From contig NZ_BJNY01000015.1 of NCBI RefSeq assembly GCF_006539925.1, positions 1 to 64,000 on the forward strand: a stretch of 64,000 nt of DNA, read 5' to 3'. This stretch comes from Glutamicibacter uratoxydans. Its GTDB lineage: Bacteria; Actinomycetota; Actinomycetes; Actinomycetales; Micrococcaceae. The notes under the pieces were generated by a model. It was not told where the DNA came from. It worked only from the letters and a program-made list of their open reading frames with translations, and did no database searches. This document shows positions 46,669 to 54,700 of this stretch, one piece after another. Each line of letters opens with the position of its first letter. Positions within the stretch are counted from its first letter, which is position 1. The translations under genes and the position numbers were made by a program.

Positions 46669-47775
46669 ATGTCGATGCCTGAAAATACCTCGTCCCTCGA
46701 GTCAGAAGTCCAGGGACTGAGTCGGGTTTTTACGGATGCTGTCGCGCGCAAGCTAGAAGACTTCCTCGAAGCAAAGAATCAGGAAGTTTCTTCGATCACG
46801 ACCAGCGCCACGGAAATCGTCAACGCCATTCGAGATTTGACGCGCGGCGGAAAACGCCTCCGGCCACTATTCGCCTACTGGGGTTTCCTGGGAGCTGGCG
46901 GCGATCCCTCATCGCCTGACGCGGTGCAGCTAGGCGCCGCCCTTGAGCTGTTCCAAGCAGCAGCCCTGATCCACGATGACATTATCGACAATTCCGATAC
47001 CCGTCGTGGACGTCCGAGCGTGCATAAGCATTTCGAGGCGCAGCACCAGTCTTTGGGCCTTTCCGGCAGTGCCGAGCACTACGGCATGGCAAGTGCGATA
47101 CTCACCGGCGATTTATGCCTCTCTTTAAGTGAGGAGCTCTTCGCCTCGATACCAAGCGTCAACGCGCCAACCCGCGAAATCTTCAACCGCATGCGCACAC
47201 AAGTGATGGCAGGCCAGTACCTCGACGTCCTCGAAGAATCTGCGGGTCCCGCCTATGATCCTGCAGAAGCAGTCAAACGAGCCCGGACGATCGTCAGGTT
47301 CAAGTCGGCTAAATATTCCACCGAAAACCCTTTCCTGCTGGGAGGAGCGCTGGCACAAGCAAGCGCCCCACTGCTGGAAAGCTACAGCGCTTTCGCTCTG
47401 CCCCTGGGAGAAGCATTCCAGCTGCGCGATGATGTCTTGGGAGTATTCGGAGATCCTGCAATCACGGGCAAGCCCGCCGGTGATGATCTGCGAGAAGGAA
47501 AGCGCACCGAACTAATCGCCCACGCCTTGTCCTTAACGACAGCCGCCAATCAAGACTTCATCCAAACACGCCTAGGAGCCACCGACCTGAGCGATGCCGA
47601 AGTACAGAAGCTCAGCGAGATCTTGCGCGACAGCGGTGCACTGGAAGCGACCGAGCAGAGCATTAGCGAATTGACGGAGCAGTCACTGGAAGCACTCGGG
47701 AAGATTCCGGTCTCCTCACTGGCACTGGGCGGCATGAAATTCCTCAGCGACGCGGTGACCAAACGCAGCAAGTAG
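46669..47775 (+). CDS. Polyprenyl diphosphate synthase
   Basis: Trans-type prenyltransferase that lengthens isoprenoid diphosphates, probably giving geranylgeranyl or a longer chain for quinones, carotenoids or lipid carriers. The 368 residues show GGKRLRPLFAYWG, the first aspartate motif D103DIID in HDDIIDNSDTRRG, and the second at Asp254-Asp255 (LRDDVLGVFGDP). Chain length cannot be set from these motifs alone. In mycobacteria an idsA-type gene also lies near the Rv2175c gene. A TAGAAA hexamer nine bases before the ATG may be the -10. Confidence 0.92.
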   Translation: MSMPENTSSLESEVQGLSRVFTDAVARKLEDFLEAKNQEVSSITTSATEIVNAIRDLTRGGKRLRPLFAYWGFLGAGGDPSSPDAVQLGAALELFQAAALIHDDIIDNSDTRRGRPSVHKHFEAQHQSLGLSGSAEHYGMASAILTGDLCLSLSEELFASIPSVNAPTREIFNRMRTQVMAGQYLDVLEESAGPAYDPAEAVKRARTIVRFKSAKYSTENPFLLGGALAQASAPLLESYSAFALPLGEAFQLRDDVLGVFGDPAITGKPAGDDLREGKRTELIAHALSLTTAANQDFIQTRLGATDLSDAEVQKLSEILRDSGALEATEQSISELTEQSLEALGKIPVSSLALGGMKFLSDAVTKRSK

Positions 47776-47804
47776 CCAGATGGCTAGGTCAAGAATTGAT
47801 AAAC

Positions 47805-47846
47805 AAAAAGTCTCGTTCATCCATTGGGGATGAGCGAGACTTTTTT
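47805..47846. terminator. Bidirectional terminator
   Basis: An 18-bp stem with one mismatch (47805-47822 with 47828-47845) has A-run and T-run at its outer ends. It ends the prenyltransferase gene and lies just beyond the stop of the convergent Rv2175c-like gene. Confidence 0.85.
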
Positions 47847-47864
47847 GCTTTGCAGTGCGCTTGG

Positions 47865-48218
47865 CTACCAGGCCAAGGACTGGGCGCGGCGGCGAATTTC
47901 GGTCTTTCGCCCCGTGCGCAACGCATTCATCGGCGTACCAGGCAGCGACTCATCTTCGGTAAACAGCCAAGCGATGCTTTCCTCATCGGAGAAGCCAGAA
48001 TCCTTCAGAACCGAAAGAGTACCCTTCAGGCTGTCAACGATCTGGTCATCTTGGAGAAAATCTGCAGGGATCGAACGCACTTTGCGATCGCCAATTCGCA
48101 GATCGATAATGGCTCGTTCATCCAGCAGCCGGTGCACTCGGCGGATATCAACGTCTAGGATCTCAGCAACAGTTGGCAAGTTGAGCCACTGGCCTACAAG
48201 GTTTTCGATGTCTTTCAC
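47865..48218 (-). CDS. Rv2175c-family DNA-binding protein
   Basis: A 117-residue winged helix-turn-helix protein. The N-terminal half, LPTVAEILDVDIRRVHRLLDER, is the helix-turn-helix, followed by a wing with VRSIPADFL. The C-terminal half, SVLKDSGFSDEESIAWLF, ends with PMNALRTGRKTEIRRRAQSLAW. In Mycobacterium tuberculosis Rv2175c is a substrate of the adjacent kinase PknL; no pknL gene lies here. The GTG start at 48218 has an AAAGG purine run just before it. Confidence 0.85.
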   Translation of the reverse strand: MKDIENLVGQWLNLPTVAEILDVDIRRVHRLLDERAIIDLRIGDRKVRSIPADFLQDDQIVDSLKGTLSVLKDSGFSDEESIAWLFTEDESLPGTPMNALRTGRKTEIRRRAQSLAW

Positions 48219-48423
48219 CCTTTAAGGTTCCCACAAATCGTAAATAACCGCAGAAAATTGGCTAGATCGAGTCCCAGTTGTTCCCATGCGTCACTTAAGT
48301 AGTGTAAATTTTCATGTATCACTTTGATAACAATTGCAACACGATCCTCACTCAGCACAGTTGGGCTGGTAGTACGCGATCGTGATGGCAATCATCGCTA
48401 CCGTACAACTGAGGAATGCCTAC

Positions 48424-50154
48424 ATGCCCCACGAAGCGAAATCCGCATCCAAGCACACGCTAGGCGTCGTTGCAGGCGCAGCGATCCCCGCCGCAGTGAT
48501 TGGCAGCCTCGCGCTGGCTCCGGCGGCTCAAGCTGCTCCGGTCAGTCCTGTATCCACTCCAGGATCCGCTGCCAAGTCGATTACTCCCGAAAACATCAAG
48601 CTTGCTGAAGATCAGATCAAGGCTCATTTGATCGCTTCACGCGTTTCAACGCTTGGCCTCCCGGCCAAGGCAAGCGTGAAAGAAATCAAGATTCCAGCCG
48701 GAGCGACGCTGTCCGGCCTTGCCGCCGAATACAACACCACCGTCGGCAAGCTCAAGGATCTGAACCATCTGAAGAGCGATTTCATCGTTGCCGGCAAAAC
48801 CTTGAAGGTACCCGGCCACGGCTCGTCCAGCAGCTCTTCCAAGTCCAACGGCTCGAACTCCTCCTCGAAGTCGCACACCGGCAGCTACACCGTCAAGGCT
48901 GGCGATACCCTCAGCGGCATCGCACACAAGCACAACATGAGCTTGTCCAGCCTCGTGGACCTGAACGACATCTCGGCCAATAAGACGATCTATCCAGGCA
49001 ACAAGCTCAAGGTCAAGGGAGGGTCGAACTCCAACTCCGATTCAAACAGCTCCTCCAAGAGCTCGTCATCGTCGACCAAGTCCTCGGCAACCTACACGGT
49101 AAAGGCCGGAGACACCCTGAGCGGAATTGCCGCCAAGCACAACATGAGCCTGCAGGCGCTGCTGAGCAAGAACGGCATTTCGGCCAGCAAGATCATCCGC
49201 CCAGGCGACAAGATCAAGATCAACGGCAGTTCAAACTCCTCTTCGTCGAATTCAAAGAGCAGCGCTCCAAAGTCTTCGAAGTCCAGCGCAAGCTACACTG
49301 TCAAGTCCGGCGACACCCTGAGCGGCATCGCTGCCAAACACGATATGAAGCTTTCGCAGCTTCTTTCGCTGAATGGAATCTCCGCCAGCAAGAAGATCTT
49401 CCCGGGCGACAAGATCAAGGTATCTGGTTCGAATGGCTCATCGAATTCTTCCAGCAAGGCTCCCAGGAGCAGTGCGCCAAAGTCCTCCACCTATACGGTG
49501 AAGTCCGGCGACACGCTGAGCGGGATTGCCACCAGCCACAATATGAAGCTGGCGGCCCTGCTGGAGTTGAACCCATCAATCAGCACCCAAACGCCGCTGA
49601 AGATCGGTACCAAGCTCAAGGTCAACGGTTCATCGATTTCCTCTACGTCGGACAACTCAAAGCCGCGAAAGGTGCCTAACACCTTCTTGGGCCGCACCTA
49701 CGAAGACCACGTGGTCAATGACGCCAATGAGAACAAGAACTACCTGGATTCCATATCGGTGCCAAGCCGCTCCGAGATGCAGAGCATCATTACAGCCCAG
49801 GCCAACCGCATGGGCGTAGACCCAGCGCTGGCTCTGGCTCATGGCATGCAGGAATCCGGCTTCAACATGCGTGCGGTCTCACCGGCCAACGCCATTGGCG
49901 CCATGCAGGTCATCCCAAGCACCGGAGAGTGGATTTCCGGACGCGTCGGCAAGAAGCTGAACCTCATGGATCCACAGGACAATGCCTTGGCTGGCGTCGC
50001 AGTCATCCGCTACAACTTGGACAACACCGACAACCTGGACGAAGCCATCGCTGCGTACTACCAGGGCCTGGGCGGCGTGCGAAAGTACGGCATGTATGAA
50101 GACACCAAGAAGTATGTTGCCAGCGTGAAGTCGCTGATGCAGCAGTACCGCTAG
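48424..50154 (+). CDS. Secreted lytic transglycosylase with five LysM repeats
   Basis: A predicted wall-cleaving enzyme. From ATG 48424 the protein has 576 residues: a Sec signal peptide (basic start, hydrophobic to about 32, cleavage near AQA at 35-37), then five LysM-type repeats between about residues 75 and 405. Repeats 2-5 begin YTVKAGDTLSGIA or YTVKSGDTLSGIA; the first is degenerate (IPAGATLSGLA). Ser/Lys/Asn linkers join them. A C-terminal SLT domain carries catalytic Glu477 (MQESGFN), AIGAMQVIPSTG and AAYYQGLGGV. The chosen start has a GAGGAA site eight bases away; an in-frame GTG at 48382 adds 14 residues. Confidence 0.9.
   Translation: MPHEAKSASKHTLGVVAGAAIPAAVIGSLALAPAAQAAPVSPVSTPGSAAKSITPENIKLAEDQIKAHLIASRVSTLGLPAKASVKEIKIPAGATLSGLAAEYNTTVGKLKDLNHLKSDFIVAGKTLKVPGHGSSSSSSKSNGSNSSSKSHTGSYTVKAGDTLSGIAHKHNMSLSSLVDLNDISANKTIYPGNKLKVKGGSNSNSDSNSSSKSSSSSTKSSATYTVKAGDTLSGIAAKHNMSLQALLSKNGISASKIIRPGDKIKINGSSNSSSSNSKSSAPKSSKSSASYTVKSGDTLSGIAAKHDMKLSQLLSLNGISASKKIFPGDKIKVSGSNGSSNSSSKAPRSSAPKSSTYTVKSGDTLSGIATSHNMKLAALLELNPSISTQTPLKIGTKLKVNGSSISSTSDNSKPRKVPNTFLGRTYEDHVVNDANENKNYLDSISVPSRSEMQSIITAQANRMGVDPALALAHGMQESGFNMRAVSPANAIGAMQVIPSTGEWISGRVGKKLNLMDPQDNALAGVAVIRYNLDNTDNLDEAIAAYYQGLGGVRKYGMYEDTKKYVASVKSLMQQYR
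48880..49630 (+). repeat. Tandem LysM coding repeats
   Basis: Four well-conserved LysM units begin near 48886, 49093, 49291 and 49492, about 200 bases apart, each starting with TYTVK or SYTVK and GDTLSGIA. They are separated by serine-rich linkers with TCC/TCG/AGC codon runs. The repetition makes copy-number change by recombination possible. Confidence 0.8.
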
Positions 50155-50210
50155 AAACCAAAGAAGAAGGCGAGCCGGGATGATTCCCGGCTCGCCTTCT
50201 TCTTTGGTTT
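50155..50210. terminator. Very long bidirectional terminator
   Basis: A perfect 26-bp stem (50155-50180 with 50185-50210) with a TGAT loop begins at the base after the transglycosylase stop codon. It is purine-rich at one end and pyrimidine-rich at the other and also lies just past the histidine-kinase gene on the other strand. Confidence 0.88.
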
Positions 50211-50237
50211 GGATGACGTTTGGCCTGCGGCAGCAGC

Positions 50238-51716
50238 CTACCGGTCCAAGGTCAGCGGCATGTCAATGACAACGCGTGTTCCCGTCGGCTCGCCGTCAAG
50301 CCATTGGATCTCACCGGAGAGTTCGCTGTTGACCAGCGTACGCACGATCTGCAGCCCGAGGCCTTCACGCCGATCCCCCTGCGGCAGGCCGTGTCCGTCA
50401 TCCTCAATGGTCACCCGCAGCCATTCTCTGGTGTCGGCTCCGCGATAGCGTTCGGCGATGAGGGCAACGTTGCCATCCCTGTGGGCCAAGCCGTGTTCCA
50501 CGGCGTTCGTGACTAGCTCGTTGATGACCAGGGACAACGGGGTTGCCAGGTCCGCGTCAAGCATCCCGAATTTGCCTTCGCGCCGAGTTGAAACCTTCTG
50601 GCCCGGAGAAGCGATCTCCACGATAAGGCGGAACTGGCGATCCATGAGCTCGTCGAACTTGACCGTTTCGTTCAGGCCCTTGGAGAGGAAGTCGTGCACC
50701 GATGCGATGGTCGACACTCGGCGCATTGCCTGTTCGAGACCCTGCTTTCCTTCATCGGAATTCATACGCCGAGATTGCATCCGCAGGAGCGCAGCTACGG
50801 TTTGCAGGTTGTTCTTCACCCGATGGTGGATCTCGCGGATGGTGGCGTCCTTGGTGACGAGTTCCTTCTCGCGGCGGCGAAGTTCTGAAACATCGCGGCA
50901 CAGGACCAGCGCGCCCCAGCGCCGGGACTGGTCGCGCAGCGGGATGGCGCGCAGCGAGAGCGTCACGCCGCGGTGCTCTACTTCAGTGCGCCACGGCATC
51001 TTTCCCTGCAGCACCAGCGGCAGGGTTTCATCGACGACGCGGCGGTCGCGCACCAGCGCCATGGTCAGATCCGCGAGGCGCTGGCCCTGCAGTACGTCTG
51101 CGGCGCCGAGCCGACGGAAGGCGGAGACGGCATTGGGGCTGGCGAATTCTACGGCGCCGCCTGCTTCAAGCCGGATGAATCCATCGCCGACGCGGGGTGC
51201 TCCCCGCCTAGACCCTGTGGGGCTGGCAAAATCGGGCCACAGCCCTCGGGTGGACATCATCAGCAAGTCTTCGGCGCTTTGGCGGTAGACCAGTTCAAGA
51301 TTTGATGGGGTTCGCGATTGATTGCGGTCGAAATGAGAGGTGATCGCCGCGATGGTGCGGTTCTGGCGTACCAACGGTATCGCCTGAACACTTGTCAGCC
51401 CGGGAATGATCTCGGTGCCGGCCTGGTCAGCAGAACGCTGGATCTGCCGGGTCTTCCAGGCTTCATCCACCATGATGCGCAGATCCTTGCGGATCCGCTC
51501 GCCGACGAAGTCGGTATGGAAGGTCGTGTGCGAGGTGGAAGGGCGCACATGAGCCAACGCGGTATAGGAACCGTCGCCGGTGGGGAACCAGAGCACCAGG
51601 TCAGCGAACGCGAGGTCAGCTACCAGTTGCCAGTCCCCCACCAGCAGGTGGAGCCAGTCCTCATCACCGGGGCCGAGGTCGGCTTTTAGACGTAGATCTT
51701 CGGTGATGAGGGCCAT
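50238..51716 (-). CDS. Sensor histidine kinase of the PdtaS type
   Basis: A soluble 492-residue kinase resembling mycobacterial PdtaS. Residues about 1-150 form a GAF-like sensor and about 180-285 a PAS-like domain. The HisKA_2 helix follows with EIHHRVKNNLQTVAALL (His297/His298; one is the phosphorylation site). The HATPase domain has the N-box NELVTNAVEH, the DDGHGLP G1 box and GLGLQIVRTLV. PdtaS partners an ANTAR-domain regulator that binds RNA, and none is in the window. It starts nine bases after the gdh stop, so it is probably cotranscribed with it. Confidence 0.9.
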   Translation of the reverse strand: MALITEDLRLKADLGPGDEDWLHLLVGDWQLVADLAFADLVLWFPTGDGSYTALAHVRPSTSHTTFHTDFVGERIRKDLRIMVDEAWKTRQIQRSADQAGTEIIPGLTSVQAIPLVRQNRTIAAITSHFDRNQSRTPSNLELVYRQSAEDLLMMSTRGLWPDFASPTGSRRGAPRVGDGFIRLEAGGAVEFASPNAVSAFRRLGAADVLQGQRLADLTMALVRDRRVVDETLPLVLQGKMPWRTEVEHRGVTLSLRAIPLRDQSRRWGALVLCRDVSELRRREKELVTKDATIREIHHRVKNNLQTVAALLRMQSRRMNSDEGKQGLEQAMRRVSTIASVHDFLSKGLNETVKFDELMDRQFRLIVEIASPGQKVSTRREGKFGMLDADLATPLSLVINELVTNAVEHGLAHRDGNVALIAERYRGADTREWLRVTIEDDGHGLPQGDRREGLGLQIVRTLVNSELSGEIQWLDGEPTGTRVVIDMPLTLDR

Positions 51717-51725
51717 AAGGGGTGA

Positions 51726-54700
51726 TTACCTCCGGACGATGGAACGCAGCAGGCGAAGGGCGACGGACAGCGATGCCATGTCATCGCGTTCCAGGCTGTT
51801 CACTTCAGCGAACATTGCCTTCGCACGATCAAGATTAGCCGCGTTTGCTTCCTCCCACGCTGCAACACGCTCGTCAGCGGTGGCGAACTCGCCCTCGACG
51901 TCCAGCACGTTCGCGGTCATGTCGATGATCGTGGTGTACAGATCATCGCGCATGGCCGCGCGGGCCAGAGCCTGCCAACGATCCGAACGAGGAAGGTTGG
52001 TGATGCGGTTGAGCAGGTTGTCCACCTGGAACATGTCGTAGAGCACAAAGTAGGTTTCCGAAACCTTGGCCACGTCGTCCTGGCGGCGCTGCACCAAGTC
52101 TGCCACGTCCAGCAGCGCGTAGGACTCGAACTGCGAGGCCCACATGCTGGCGCGGCGTTCCCCGATGCCCTTCTCCATGGCATCTGCATGCCACTGCTGG
52201 AAGCGTTCCTGGTCGTTACCGCGCAGCAGGCTTGGAAGTTCTTCGCGCAGCTGCGTGACAATTGCCTCGTAGCGCTCGACAGCCTGGCTGACCAGCAGCT
52301 CCTGGTCGACGCGGTTGATGAACCAGCGGGTGGCGCGGTCGAGCAGGCGGCGCATGTCGTGGTGCTGGCGTCCCCAGTACTCGACATCCGTGCCGGCAGG
52401 CTGGGCGTTGATGGCCTCGAACTGCGCATCGAAGCGGTAGACCTCGCGCAGCGCGCAGAAGACCTTGGCGATCTGCAGTTCGCTGGCACCGGTTTCTTCC
52501 ATGGCGCGGAAGACATAGGTGATGCCGCCGATGTTCACTACATCATTGGCGATCACCGTGGCGATGATCTCCTTGCGCAGCGGATGCGACTGCAGCTGGG
52601 TGCCGAAGCGCTCCACCAGGCGTGGCGGGAAGTAGCGGTGCATGGTCTTGGCGAAGTACGGGTCTTCTGCCAAGTCTGATTCGGTCAGCGCGTGGGCCAG
52701 CTGGATCTTGGCGTAGGCGGCCAGCACCGACAGCTCTGGAGCAGTCATGGCCTCGCCGGCGGCACGGCGCTCGTCCAGCTGCTCTGCGGTTGGCAGGAAC
52801 TCCAGCGCGCGGTTCAGGTCTGCGTGCTCCTCCAGCCACTGCATCAGGCGCTCGTAGGCAGGAGCCCAGGTCAGCGCCGCATGCTTTTCGTTCAGCAGCA
52901 GCACGTTCTGGTTGAAGTTGGTCTGCAGCACCAGGTCGCCGACGGTGTCGGTCATCGCCAGCAGGAAGTCCTTGCGCTCCGCTGGGTCGATGTTTCCGGC
53001 CTTGATCTGGCGGTCGACGAAGATCTTGATGTTCACTTCGCGGTCCGAGGTATCCACACCTGCGGAGTTGTCGATCGCGTCGGTGTTCAACAGGACGCCC
53101 TTGCGGGCTGCCTCAATGCGGCCCAGCTGGGTCATGCCCAGGTTGCCGCCTTCGCCCACGACCTTCACGCGCAAATCTGCGCCGTCGACGCGGATGGCGT
53201 CATTGGCGCGGTCGCCGACCTGGCCGTTGGTCTCCGCCGAAGACTTCACGTAGGTGCCGATGCCGCCGTTGTAGAGCAGGTCTACCGGAGCGGACAGGAT
53301 GGCCTTGAGCAGCTCGTTCGGGGACATTGCGGTCACCGAAGCGTCCAGGCCCAGGACCTCGCGGACCTCGGGGCTGACCGGAACCGACTTCAGGCTGCGC
53401 GAGTAGACGCCGCCGCCGGCGGAGATCAGCTCTGGGTTGTAGTCTGCCCAGCTGGAACGCGGGGTGAAGTACAAGCGCTCGCGCTCGTCGAAGGCCACCG
53501 CCGGGTTCGGGTTCGGATCCAGGAAGATGTCGCGGTGGTCGAATGCGGCGACCAGCTTGACGGTCTTGGTGCGGCGCAGGCCGTTGCCGAAGACGTCGCC
53601 GGACATGTCGCCCACGCCCACTGCGGTGAACTCTTCGCTCTGGGTGTCGATGCCCAGCTCGAAGAAGTGGCGCTTGACCGATTCCCAAGCGCCACGGGCG
53701 GTGATGCCCATGCCCTTGTGGTCGTAGCCCACCGAGCCGCCCGAAGCGAAGGCGTCGCCCAGCCAGTGGCCCTTCTCCTCGGAAATCGAGTTGGCGATGT
53801 CGGAGAAGCTTGCGGTGCCCTTGTCGGCGGCGACCACCAAGTAGGTGTCGTCGCCGTCGCGGCGCACAACGTTCTTCGGGGACTCGACGTGCTCGCCGTT
53901 CTCGTCGGCGACCAGGTTGTCGGTCAGCTCCAGCAGGGTGCGGATGAAGATGCGGTAGGCCGCCTTGCCTTCTTCCATCCATGCGCCGCGGTCCACTGCA
54001 GGGTTTGGCAGCTGCTTGGCGTAGAAGCCGCCCTTCGCGCCGGTAGGCACGATGACCGAGTTCTTCACCATCTGGGCCTTGACCAGGCCTAGGACCTCAG
54101 TGCGGAAATCTTCACGACGGTCCGACCAGCGCAGGCCGCCGCGGGCCACTGCGCCGAAGCGGAAGTGGGTGCCTTCGATGCGAGGCGAGTAGACCCACAG
54201 TTCGTGCTTCGGGCGAGGGAATGGAGCGAAGTCGATTTCCTCCGGTGCCAGCTTGAATGCCAGCGCCTGGTGTCCCTGGGCATAGTAGTTGGTGCGCTTG
54301 GTGGCTTCGATGACCTTCACGATGCGGCGCAGCAGGGTGTCGGCGTCCAGGGTTGGAACTGCTTCCAGCGCCTGGGCGATCTGCTCGTGGGCAGCTGCAC
54401 GGGAAGCTTCGGACTGCTCGGCGGACAGCTGAGGGTCGAAGGTGGCGTGGAACAGCGCAACGATGCCGTGGGTGACGTCTGCGTTGTTGACCAGTGCGTT
54501 GGCGATGAAGCCGGTGGAGTTTGGCACGCCAAGCTGCAGCAGGTAGTGCGCGTAGCCGCGCAGCATGGCGACTTCTTCCCAGTCCAGGCCTTCGCGCAGC
54601 ACCAGTGCGTTGAGCTTGTCGGACTCGGCGGCGTTGCGGACCACTGCCGCGTAGGCGGCGGCGAGCTTGTCCTGCACTGCATCGAAGTCGATGCTCTCAT

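Noticed and set aside
48219-48423. Possible cyclic-di-AMP riboswitch before the LysM transglycosylase
   Set aside because: The leader is short and AT-rich and lacks the conserved core segments of the ydaO class.
48880-49630. Regularly spaced repeats that could suggest a CRISPR array
   Set aside because: They are in-frame LysM domain repeats of about 200 bases in a coding sequence.
52692-54092. 466-residue plus-strand frame opposite gdh
   Set aside because: Antisense shadow over the catalytic region of a clearly real gene.
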